Shown here: one piece after another, positions 1-7,103 of the stretch
Position numbering within the stretch: position 1 is the first letter of the stretch
How the letters are laid out: each line of letters starts with the position of its first letter
Assembly: GCA_026984275.1 (NCBI GenBank)
Contig: JALSSM010000341.1
Coordinates: 1-9,305 of the forward strand
DNA: 9,305 nucleotides
Source: Gammaproteobacteria bacterium
Lineage (GTDB): Bacteria > Pseudomonadota > Gammaproteobacteria > CAJXQU01
Direction: 5' to 3'
Position numbers and translations under genes: made by a program
The notes under the pieces: generated by a model
Seen by the model: the letters and a program-made list of their open reading frames with translations, nothing else
What the model was told of the DNA's origin: nothing
The model's database searches: none

Positions 1-27
1 TAGGTTAAATCAAAACAAATTAATAAC

Positions 28-33
28 AGGAGA
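28..33 (+). promoter_or_regulatory. Ribosome binding site of phaB
   Basis: AGGAGA lies eight bases before the ATG at 42 and supports that start. Only 41 bases precede the gene, too few to judge whether it has its own promoter or belongs to an operon entering from the left. The TAG at bases 1-3 could be an upstream stop codon, but the frame cannot be known. Confidence 0.7.
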
Positions 34-41
34 AAGTAAGT

Positions 42-782
42 ATGAACAGAATTGCCGTTGTAACAGGTGGCATTGGTGGCCTTGGTACTGCCATATGCCG
101 TGATCTTGCCAGACAGGATCGTCATGTGATCTCAACTTACAGACCTGTCAATCATGATAAGGCTCTCGAATGGCAGGAAGAACGCAGGAAAGAAGGTTTT
201 GATATCGCTATTTATGAAGCTGACGTGGCTGATTTCGATAGTTGCAAAGAGATGATCTCTAAAGTCGAAAAAGAGATTGGCCAAGTTGATATCCTGATAA
301 ATAATGCTGGCATTACCCGCGATTCAACCATGAAAAGAATGACTCAAGAAGACTGGGAAATGGTCATCAATGTCGATCTGACAGGTGCCTTCAATATGAC
401 GAAGCAGGTCTTTGCAGGGATGCTGGAACGTCAATGGGGGCGTATCGTCAATATCTCATCTATCAATGGCCAGAAAGGCCAGTTTGGTCAGGCAAATTAT
501 AGTGCTGCAAAAGCAGGACTTCATGGTTTTACCAAAGCATTGGCTCGTGAAGGTGCCAGAAAAGGAGTACTCGTTAACACCATTTCCCCAGGCTATATTG
601 CAACATCAATGGTGATGGCTGTAGCTGAGGAAATTCGTAACAAGATCATTGAAGAAATCCCGGTCGGTCATCTTGGTGTACCAGAGGATATCGCAAGAAC
701 TGTAGCCTTTCTGACCGATGATGCCGCCGGATATATTACTGGTGCAAACTTCTCTATTAATGGTGGACATCATATGTTCTGA
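42..782 (+). CDS. phaB: Acetoacetyl-CoA reductase (NADPH-dependent, SDR family)
   Basis: This cytosolic enzyme reduces acetoacetyl-CoA to (R)-3-hydroxybutyryl-CoA, the monomer used by PHA synthase. The 246-residue length equals that of Ralstonia PhaB. The Rossmann nucleotide loop TGGIGGLG is at residues 8-15 and NNAG at 87-90. The SDR catalytic set is Asn110, Ser140, Tyr153 and Lys157. The block GQKGQFGQ (143-150) and SPGYIAT (182-188) supply Gln147, Phe148, Gln150 and Tyr185, positions known in the Ralstonia enzyme to line the acetoacetyl-CoA pocket. The protein ends in the typical SINGGHHMF. FabG is the main alternative, but the GQKGQFGQ block and ending favour PhaB. It converges on hppA with a 13-base gap. 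It is probably the last gene of a pha cluster lying to the left, which is inference. The segment after the second beta strand (STYRPVNHDK, 31-40) differs from Ralstonia. Confidence 0.95.
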   Translation: MNRIAVVTGGIGGLGTAICRDLARQDRHVISTYRPVNHDKALEWQEERRKEGFDIAIYEADVADFDSCKEMISKVEKEIGQVDILINNAGITRDSTMKRMTQEDWEMVINVDLTGAFNMTKQVFAGMLERQWGRIVNISSINGQKGQFGQANYSAAKAGLHGFTKALAREGARKGVLVNTISPGYIATSMVMAVAEEIRNKIIEEIPVGHLGVPEDIARTVAFLTDDAAGYITGANFSINGGHHMF

Positions 783-795
783 TCGGACTACTTCT

Positions 796-2850
796 TCAAA
801 CCAGGAAGGGAACTAGAAGAACGGCCAATATATTAAGCACCTTGAGCATTGGGTTAATCGCAGGACCTGCAGAATCCTTATAGGGATCACCAACCGTATC
901 GCCCGTTATCGCTGCAAGATGGGCGGCAGAACCTTTCCCGCCCTCATGTCCGGCCTCAATATATTTTTTTGCGTTATCCCAGGCAGCACCACCAATCGTC
1001 ATGGATAATGCGACCAATAATCCACTACCAATAGCGCCGATCAGTACACCACCCATTATCTGAGCACCGCTACCGGGAGCTGATAATGGTTGCCAGACAA
1101 ATGCAATGAACAAAGGTATAGTTACCGGGATCAGTCCAGGGAGCAGCATGCCCTTTATGGATGCCATAGTGAGCATACCAACGGCCTGTTCATAATCAGG
1201 TTGTTGCTCACCTGTCAAAATATCCGGATGTTGTTGAAACTGTCTTCTGACTTCATGGACAATGTTTCCTGCAGCACCCCCTACTGCATCGAGAACCAGA
1301 CCACTAAAAACAAAAGGAATTAATGAACCGATAAATATTCCAGAAAGTGTATAGGCATTATCCAGTGTAAAAATGAGATGGGTTGAAAGCTTTTCAAACT
1401 CCAGATTATAAACAGAAAATAATACCAGAGCAGCTAATGCAGCTGAGCCAATCGCAAAAGTTTTTGTGACTGCTTTGGTGGTGTTTCCAACAGCATCCAT
1501 CTGATCTGTCACATCACGGATCAAAGACGGCATCCCACCCATTTCTGCAATCCCTCCGGCATTATCTGTAACCGGTCCGAAAGCATCGATCGTGAGAATT
1601 ACAGGTGTCATCGCGAGCATTGAACAGGTTGCGATCGCGATACCATAGATCCCCCCTAATATATAAGTAATCAGGATCCCAACTACAATGATCAAAGTAG
1701 GAATCATTGTAGCTTTCAGACCGACAGCGAGTCCGGTGATGATATTGGTAGCATGTCCTGATCGGGAAGCATATACGATCTGTAACACTGGTTTGAATCG
1801 GCTGGAAGTAAAATAATTAGTACTGATAATGAGAGCAAATGCAACACAAAGACCAGTTATTGTCAGCAAATAAGCTTGTGTTGCTGTGATTAAATTTGAG
1901 TCTGACAACATCCACTTACAAAGAAAATAATCACCCACTAATGTCAAAATAATACTAACAACAACACCTTTCGTAAGTGCTGTCAAAATACTGTTGTTTG
2001 ATGGCAATCGAACAAATTGCATCCCGATTATACCGGCAAGAATAGCTATTCCTCCCAGTGCCAGTGGGAATTCAAGCATTTTTTGGTTCCCCGGCTCAAC
2101 TGCTGCAGCGACTAGCATCGTTGCGATAAGCGTTACAACATAACTTTCAAAAACATCTGCTGCCATTCCGGCACAATCACCGACATTATCACCGACATTA
2201 TCTGCGATCACAGCTGGGTTTCTTGCATCATCTTCTGGTATTCCCTGTTCAATCTTTCCTGCCAGATCAGCGCCAACATCGGCGGCTTTGGTAAAAATAC
2301 CACCGCCCAGCCGACCAAATATACTGATCAACGATGCACCAAACCCAAGTCCAACCAGGGGAGCCAGGTTGATCTGCTGTGAACCATAAACCTTAATCAA
2401 CAATAGATAAAATCCGCAGACACAAATCAAGACCAGAGAACCTACCAGAAAACCTGTAACAGAGCCGGCTCTCAAGGCCACATTCAAGGCTGAGGTTAAA
2501 CCCAGTTCAGCGGCTATGGCAGTACGAATATTGGCTCGCACAGAAACATTCATACCTATTACACCAGATAGTGCAGAAATTATTCCACCAATAGCAAAAC
2601 CTGTTGCTGTTAAAGATCCAAATTGTGGAGTAAACCAAAGTACAACAAAAATCAGAACACCGATGATGACAATCGTCAAGTATTGTGTTTGCAAAAAGGC
2701 TCTTGCCCCTACTTTAATCGCATTGTAAGATGCCTGTAACTTCTCATTACTGGCAGGCTTTTTTAATACAAGGAATGCACACCAGAAGGCATACAACACA
2801 CCAATAAGAGCAATATAAATTACCAAAAAACTGTTCCAGATCATGATCAT
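796..2850 (-). CDS. hppA: K+-independent H+-translocating membrane pyrophosphatase
   Basis: This integral membrane pump hydrolyses cytosolic pyrophosphate to two phosphates and moves protons across the membrane. The 684 residues fit the bacterial family (about 660-720) with its usual 16 or so hydrophobic helices. Catalytic motifs are intact: DVGADLAGKIE (191-201), the Asp-rich DNVGDNVGD (217-225), DAFGPVTDNAGGIAEM (422-437) and GDTVGDPYKDSAGPAINPMLK-type C-terminal motif (650-670). GNTTKAVTK (455-463) has Lys459 and Thr462 at the two positions that separate K+-independent (Lys/Thr) from K+-dependent (Ala/Gly) enzymes, so proton pumping without K+ activation is expected. The start at 2850 is preceded by AGGA (2859-2856 on the minus strand) with five bases between; a second in-frame ATG lies two codons on. 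It is divergent from the 58-residue gene and convergent with phaB. No clear terminator was seen in the 13-base gap, so read-through into phaB antisense is possible. Confidence 0.97.
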   Translation of the reverse strand: MIMIWNSFLVIYIALIGVLYAFWCAFLVLKKPASNEKLQASYNAIKVGARAFLQTQYLTIVIIGVLIFVVLWFTPQFGSLTATGFAIGGIISALSGVIGMNVSVRANIRTAIAAELGLTSALNVALRAGSVTGFLVGSLVLICVCGFYLLLIKVYGSQQINLAPLVGLGFGASLISIFGRLGGGIFTKAADVGADLAGKIEQGIPEDDARNPAVIADNVGDNVGDCAGMAADVFESYVVTLIATMLVAAAVEPGNQKMLEFPLALGGIAILAGIIGMQFVRLPSNNSILTALTKGVVVSIILTLVGDYFLCKWMLSDSNLITATQAYLLTITGLCVAFALIISTNYFTSSRFKPVLQIVYASRSGHATNIITGLAVGLKATMIPTLIIVVGILITYILGGIYGIAIATCSMLAMTPVILTIDAFGPVTDNAGGIAEMGGMPSLIRDVTDQMDAVGNTTKAVTKTFAIGSAALAALVLFSVYNLEFEKLSTHLIFTLDNAYTLSGIFIGSLIPFVFSGLVLDAVGGAAGNIVHEVRRQFQQHPDILTGEQQPDYEQAVGMLTMASIKGMLLPGLIPVTIPLFIAFVWQPLSAPGSGAQIMGGVLIGAIGSGLLVALSMTIGGAAWDNAKKYIEAGHEGGKGSAAHLAAITGDTVGDPYKDSAGPAINPMLKVLNILAVLLVPFLV

Positions 2851-2862
2851 TGTATTCCTGGT

Positions 2863-2871
2863 TGTTATGAT
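2863..2871 (+). promoter_or_regulatory. Possible extended -10 promoter for the 58-residue gene
   Basis: TGTTATGAT matches an extended -10 element (TGN followed by TATGAT, one mismatch to TATAAT). It would start transcription near 2878, about 29 bases before the ATG at 2907. No good -35 hexamer is seen at the proper distance, which extended -10 promoters can tolerate. This is a pattern match in AT-rich DNA only. Confidence 0.3.
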
Positions 2872-2906
2872 TACTTCGTTTCATAAAACTAAATAAGGAG
2901 TCTGTT

Positions 2907-3083
2907 ATGAATCAGTTACCATTAGAGCAAGAAGAAAAAGAAATCCTTACTGAAGTCTTAGAAAGTAAATTAGCTGATCTTCGTTATGAAATTGCTGATA
3001 CAGATCAATATGACTTCAAACAGGGGTTGAAAAATCGCAAGACCTTATTGGAACAAGTTCTCGAAAAACTGAATCAGCTTTAA
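2907..3083 (+). CDS. Small acidic helical protein, function unknown (58 aa)
   Basis: A short gene with a strong Shine-Dalgarno, AAGGAG at 2895-2900, six bases before the ATG. The product begins MNQLPLEQEEKEILTEVLES. It appears wholly alpha-helical, rich in Glu, Leu and Lys, with no signal peptide or membrane segment. Two amphipathic helices are likely: residues about 7-29 (ending in LADLRYEIA) and 36-57 (FKQGLKNRKTLLEQVLEKL), joined by the acidic turn DTDQYD (31-36). That is a helical hairpin or short coiled coil. The combination LxDLRxEIxDTD followed by xKxRKxLLExVLExL resembles small uncharacterised bacterial proteins I recall, but I know no assigned function. It is divergent from hppA with 56 bases between the start codons and lies 79 bases before the exporter operon. 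A membrane-free partner or regulator role would be a guess. Confidence 0.8.
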   Translation: MNQLPLEQEEKEILTEVLESKLADLRYEIADTDQYDFKQGLKNRKTLLEQVLEKLNQL

Positions 3084-3096
3084 CGTATTAGCATTT

Positions 3097-3112
3097 TCTG
3101 GTTTATTCCAGA
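3097..3112 (+). terminator. Weak hairpin after the 58-residue gene
   Basis: TCTGG (3097-3101) and CCAGA (3108-3112) pair across a six-base TTTATT loop, starting 14 bases after the stop codon at 3083. No T-run follows, so as an intrinsic terminator it is poor. The small gene and the exporter operon may be partly co-transcribed. Confidence 0.25.
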
Positions 3113-3121
3113 GTTGTATAC

Positions 3122-3139
3122 GATAGAAACAGTTCTATC
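3122..3139. promoter_or_regulatory. Perfect 7-bp inverted repeat ahead of the exporter operon
   Basis: GATAGAA (3122-3128) and TTCTATC (3133-3139) are exact reverse complements separated by ACAG. The repeat ends 12 bases before the GAGGG ribosome site at 3151-3155. Weak -10-like hexamers TATACG (3117-3122) and TACGAT (3119-3124) overlap its left arm, so a repressor bound here could block transcription. It could equally be a small mRNA hairpin near the ribosome site. No matching regulator gene is in the window. Confidence 0.4.
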
Positions 3140-3162
3140 TGTCTTTAAAAGAGGGCTTGATT

Positions 3163-4215
3163 TTGCGGATGATTAAAATAATTCTGCGGCTAGTGGTTAT
3201 TATTGCTATTGCTATGGCAGCATACTGGTGGTGGCTACAACATGAACAACCTGTCAGTAATGCTTCCGAACTTACCATTTATGGCAACATTGATATTCGG
3301 GAAGTTGATCTGACTTTTCATGCTACTGAACATATTGTCAAAATGGCAGTCTGGGAAGGCGATCAGGTTAAGCAGGGGCAATTATTAGCTTCACTTGATA
3401 AATCGGGGTTCAAGGCAGATGTCAACAGAATTGAAGCTCTTATTGATGCGCAAAAACAAATCGTGGGCAAACTCGAAGCAGGTAGCCGTCCTCAGGAAAT
3501 TAATGAGGCTCAAGCACGTGTAAAAGAAGCGGAGACTTTACTCTATGAAGCTCGGCGTAAATATAATCGTCTAAAATCACTCCATTCGAAAGATCTTGCT
3601 TCACAACAACAATTGGATGAAGCGAAGTCAGCGATGGCATCTACAAGAGCCGGTTTAAAAGTTGCCCAGGAAACACTTGCATTGATCCTTGAAGGGCCTC
3701 GTAAAGAAGATATTGCTGCTGCTCAGGCAACTCTCCGTAGTCTGGAAGCGCAACTTGCTCTGGCAGAAAAACAGCTCAACGATGCTGATCTTTTTGCCCC
3801 GGCAGATGGTATTATCCGTAACAGAATCCTCGAGCCGGGTGATATGGCCTCTCCTCAACAGCCGGTTTATACGCTGGCATTGAATAATCCACTCTGGGTC
3901 AGAGCTTATATACCAGAACCCAGTCTTGGCAAGATACCTTTGGGTGCAAAAGCCCGGATTACTTCTGATAGTTTCCCTGATAAGGACTATCGGGGATGGG
4001 TTGGATTCATTTCACCGACTGCAGAGTTTACACCCAAGAATGTCCAGACACCTGAACTACGAACACGGCTGGTCTATCAAGCCCGTATTTTCGTTTGTAA
4101 TCCAGAGAATGAATTACGTCTAGGAATGCCTGCTACAGTCGAAATACCTCTAGGCCAGATACCTCAACAGACCGATAAGCCAGCCTCACATTGTAAAGAA
4201 TTAGAGGCTCAGTAA
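3163..4215 (+). CDS. ybhG: HlyD-family efflux adaptor, YbhG-like
   Basis: This is a periplasmic membrane-fusion protein that would link the inner-membrane ABC pump to an outer-membrane channel. Numbered from this start, it has one N-terminal membrane anchor (about 4-25, ending in Trp-rich AYWWW), a first lipoyl half (about 38-80, with VWEGDQVKQGQLLASLD), a long coiled-coil hairpin (about 84-208), the second lipoyl half (DLFAPADGIIRNRILEPGD, about 209-227) and a beta-barrel (about 243-330). The hairpin has a pseudo-repeat, GSRPQEINEAQA and GPRKEDIAAAQA. Length, domains and gene order match E. coli YbhG. The start is uncertain. The open frame reaches a TTG at 3157, but that is one base after GAGGG (3151-3155). 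The TTG at 3163 has normal spacing of seven; the first ATG, at 3169, has thirteen. The stop codon directly abuts the GTG of the ATPase gene. Confidence 0.88.
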   Translation: MRMIKIILRLVVIIAIAMAAYWWWLQHEQPVSNASELTIYGNIDIREVDLTFHATEHIVKMAVWEGDQVKQGQLLASLDKSGFKADVNRIEALIDAQKQIVGKLEAGSRPQEINEAQARVKEAETLLYEARRKYNRLKSLHSKDLASQQQLDEAKSAMASTRAGLKVAQETLALILEGPRKEDIAAAQATLRSLEAQLALAEKQLNDADLFAPADGIIRNRILEPGDMASPQQPVYTLALNNPLWVRAYIPEPSLGKIPLGAKARITSDSFPDKDYRGWVGFISPTAEFTPKNVQTPELRTRLVYQARIFVCNPENELRLGMPATVEIPLGQIPQQTDKPASHCKELEAQ

Positions 4216-5976
4216 GTGGAATCCTCAATCGCTCTCGAACTCGAGAGGGTCTACAAAACTTTTACAACTGACAATACGATTGTCAATGCGCTTGATGACA
4301 TCAGTCTGCACATCTCATCAGGAAAAGTCACTGGACTGATTGGACCCGATGGTGCAGGAAAAACAACTCTGATGCGACTTGTCACAAGTCTCCTTGTACC
4401 CGATAAAGGAAAAATCACAGTACTTGGCATCAATGCTCTCCAGGAACCACTCCGTGTCCAGTCTTCAGTGGGTTATATGCCCCAACGTTTCGGCCTCTAC
4501 GAAGATCTGACTATTCAGGAAAATCTGAATTTTTATGCCGATTTACAGGGTGTCGCTCTGACCGATCGCAAATCTCGATATCAGGAATTGATGCATTTAA
4601 CAGGGCTTACCCATTTTACCAACCGGTTGGCGGGTAAATTATCCGGTGGTATGAAACAGAAACTTGGACTGGCATGCACCCTCGTACACCCTCCCCGGCT
4701 TTTAATACTGGATGAACCGACAGTCGGTGTGGATCCAGTCTCCCGTCGAGAACTATGGTCAATCATCTATCGTCAAGTCAAAAAAGAAGGTATGAGTGTA
4801 TTACTGAGCACAGCCTATCTTGATGAAGCTGAACGCTGCGACGAGGTCATTCTGATGCATCAGGGCAAACGACTTGGTCAGGGTACACCTCAATTTTTCA
4901 GTCAACCACTCCGAGGACGTGTTTTCCATGTGACATCCCCTTCAATCAGCAAACGATCACTATCTATTCGATTGAATTCTGTCTCGGGAATCATCGATGC
5001 AATTATTGAGGGTGAAAAAGTGCGCATCGTCACAGAATCAGAATCTTTACCTAATCTGTCAGAAATCTTTCCTGATCACTCAGATCTGTCCATTGAAGCC
5101 GCTGAACCTATCTTTGAGGACGCCTTTATTGCAACACTCAAAGATAGTCAGACAACAGTGGTTCAACCAAAAAACACATTATCAAAGACAAGCAGAGATC
5201 ACAGTACCGCATCGGATGTCGTGATAGATGTCGAAAATCTGACACGAAAATTTGGAGATTTTGTTGCGGTGAATGATGTCAGTTTTCATGTAACACGAGG
5301 TGAGATTTTTGGCCTGCTTGGTGCCAATGGTGCCGGTAAATCAACTACTTTTCGCATGTTGTGTGGTTTATTAACCGTCACTAAAGGTACAGTCCGCATA
5401 GCAGGCCTTGATTTACGTCATGCCTCTGCCGAGGCACGGGGGAGAATTGGGTATATGGCACAGCATTTCTCTCTCTATATCAATCTCACGGTTGAACAAA
5501 ATCTAAAATTCTTTGCCAGTGCCTATGGACTTTCCCGTGCCCAAAAGAAAGAAAGGATTGATTGGGCAATTTCTGCTTTCGAGCTAACATCCTATCGTAA
5601 TTCCATCAGCGCAGATCTGCCTCTGGGTTTTAAACAGAGACTTGCCATGGCTGCAGCTCTGATGCACGAACCAGATATTCTGTTTCTTGATGAACCAACT
5701 TCAGGCGTTGATCCTCTGGCCAGAAGAGAATTCTGGCAACGAATCAATACACTGGCAGAATCTGGCGTGACGGTGCTGGTGACCACTCATTTTATGGATG
5801 AGGCAAATTATTGTGATCGGCTGGTTATCATGGCCGATGGCAAGGTATTGGCGGAGGGTGCACCGGCAGAAATGAAAAATCGCTTTCGTCATCCTGATCA
5901 GCCAGACCCTACGATGGAAGATGTCTTCATTGAACTGATCGAATCAAACCAGAATCCGAAGGAAAAGGTGGCATGA
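4216..5976 (+). CDS. ybhF: Fused dual-domain ABC exporter ATPase, YbhF-like
   Basis: This cytosolic ATPase powers the ABC-2 exporter; two nucleotide-binding domains are fused in 586 residues (E. coli YbhF has 578). NBD1 has Walker A GPDGAGKTT (43-51), Q-loop MPQ (88-90), signature LSGGMKQKL (142-150) and Walker B LLILDEPT (162-169). NBD2 has Walker A GANGAGKST (369-377), Q-loop MAQ (414-416), a degenerate signature LPLGFKQRL (468-476) and Walker B ILFLDEPT (488-495). The H-loop is SxAYLDEAE in NBD1 (Ala200 replaces His) but TTHFMDEAN in NBD2 (His525 kept). A polar linker of about 25 residues (310-335) separates them. Translation starts at GTG, with AGAGG at 4203-4207 eight bases before it. 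The next in-frame Met is residue 53, inside the Walker A helix, so GTG is the only sensible start. It overlaps the next gene by four bases (ATGA). Confidence 0.94.
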   Translation: MESSIALELERVYKTFTTDNTIVNALDDISLHISSGKVTGLIGPDGAGKTTLMRLVTSLLVPDKGKITVLGINALQEPLRVQSSVGYMPQRFGLYEDLTIQENLNFYADLQGVALTDRKSRYQELMHLTGLTHFTNRLAGKLSGGMKQKLGLACTLVHPPRLLILDEPTVGVDPVSRRELWSIIYRQVKKEGMSVLLSTAYLDEAERCDEVILMHQGKRLGQGTPQFFSQPLRGRVFHVTSPSISKRSLSIRLNSVSGIIDAIIEGEKVRIVTESESLPNLSEIFPDHSDLSIEAAEPIFEDAFIATLKDSQTTVVQPKNTLSKTSRDHSTASDVVIDVENLTRKFGDFVAVNDVSFHVTRGEIFGLLGANGAGKSTTFRMLCGLLTVTKGTVRIAGLDLRHASAEARGRIGYMAQHFSLYINLTVEQNLKFFASAYGLSRAQKKERIDWAISAFELTSYRNSISADLPLGFKQRLAMAAALMHEPDILFLDEPTSGVDPLARREFWQRINTLAESGVTVLVTTHFMDEANYCDRLVIMADGKVLAEGAPAEMKNRFRHPDQPDPTMEDVFIELIESNQNPKEKVA

Positions 5977-7103
5977 ATACGTTTACGAAAAAGCGCATGC
6001 GTCTAATGGGGATGATACGGAAGGAAAGCCTGCAAATCCTGCGGGATCCCTCGAGTATAGCCATTGCCTTTGTATTGCCTGTAATCTTGTTATTATTGTT
6101 TGGTTATGGTGTTTCTCTTGATGCCAAAGGAGTGCGACTGGCCACCGTTGTAGAACAACCCGATACGAACACTACCAGTCTTATCGGTTCTTTTCAGCAG
6201 TCCGAGTATTTTGTTCCCATCGTGTATAACAGTATTCAGGAGGCCGAAGAGGCACTGCGATCACTTAAAGTGGATGGCATTGTCTGGTTAAGAAATGACT
6301 TCAGTAATCGCCTGCTATCCAGAAATAATGCCCCCATCGGAGTATATGTCAATGGTGTGGATGCCAATCAGGCAAGAATTACTGAGGGCTATATCCAGGG
6401 TGTTTGGCAAAATTGGCTATTGAATTATACGCATGATCAGGGACAAGACTTGAAAATCCCTGTACTCCTGGAACCACGGATCTGGTTCAATGCCGCTGTC
6501 AACAGTCGGTATTTTCTGGTTCCTGGTTTAATTGCCGTGATTATGACCTTGATAGGCGCCATGCTAACTTCCATGGTCGTTGCTCGTGAATGGGAAAGAG
6601 GCACCATGGAGGCCCTGATGGTAACACCCATTCATATTCGGGAGATCGTTATTGGCAAACTGGTACCCTACTTTATTCTGGGAATGGGTGGCATGTTTCT
6701 GAGTGTAGCCATGGCCGTATGGCTGTTTGATGTCCCACTCCGTGGATCTTTCTGGGCTCTCACAGCCGCCTCTGCACTATTCATGATGGTCGCTTTAGGC
6801 ATGGGGCTTTTGATCTCTATTGTTGCGAAAAGTCAGTTCGTGGCAGGCCAGGTTTCTATCATTGTGACGTTTTTGCCAGCCTTTATTCTGTCGGGCTTCA
6901 TCTTTCAAATAAGTTCCATGCCCGATGCTATCCAATTTATTACACATGTCATACCCGCCCGCTATTTTGTCGCGATCCTGCAGACACTGTTCCTGGCTGG
7001 CAATATCTGGCCCGTGATTTTGAGTAATGCAGCTGCACTACTGATTATGATGTTTATCTTCCTTGGATTGGTCAAACGTAAAGCCCGCAAACAGCTGGAT
7101 TGA
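5973..7103 (+). CDS. ybhS: ABC-2 exporter permease, YbhS-like
   Basis: This is the first of two inner-membrane permeases that should pair as a heterodimer on the fused ATPase. The 376 residues match E. coli YbhS (377). The layout is that of ABC-2 permeases of this type: a short cytosolic N-terminus with RKESLQILRDPSS (16-28), TM1 (about 29-48), a large periplasmic domain (about 50-178), then five C-terminal membrane segments (about 183-203, 229-252, 262-285, 293-311, 342-364). The cytosolic coupling motif AREWERGTMEALMVTP (204-219) is characteristic and contacts the ATPase. RYF motifs at 179-181 and 330-332 flank the membrane core. The start overlaps the ATPase stop by four bases, and AAGGA at 5959-5963 lies nine bases upstream, so translation is probably coupled. 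The substrate cannot be inferred; E. coli YbhFSR has been linked to drug and cation export. Confidence 0.92.
   Translation: MNTFTKKRMRLMGMIRKESLQILRDPSSIAIAFVLPVILLLLFGYGVSLDAKGVRLATVVEQPDTNTTSLIGSFQQSEYFVPIVYNSIQEAEEALRSLKVDGIVWLRNDFSNRLLSRNNAPIGVYVNGVDANQARITEGYIQGVWQNWLLNYTHDQGQDLKIPVLLEPRIWFNAAVNSRYFLVPGLIAVIMTLIGAMLTSMVVAREWERGTMEALMVTPIHIREIVIGKLVPYFILGMGGMFLSVAMAVWLFDVPLRGSFWALTAASALFMMVALGMGLLISIVAKSQFVAGQVSIIVTFLPAFILSGFIFQISSMPDAIQFITHVIPARYFVAILQTLFLAGNIWPVILSNAAALLIMMFIFLGLVKRKARKQLD

Noticed and set aside
412..615. Out-of-frame 67-codon frame inside phaB
   Set aside because: It overlaps the catalytic part of PhaB in another frame and has no ribosome site.
1090..1323. Open frame of 77 codons on the + strand inside hppA
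   Set aside because: It is antisense to the strongly conserved pyrophosphatase, its product is low in recognisable motifs, and no ribosome site supports it.
2179..2200. Tandem repeat-like stretch with CGACATTATC twice
   Set aside because: It encodes the conserved DNVGDNVGD catalytic motif of the pyrophosphatase, so the repeat is explained by the protein.
2516..2728. Open frame of 70 codons on the + strand inside hppA
   Set aside because: It lies antisense to the N-terminal membrane helices of HppA and shows no independent coding signs.
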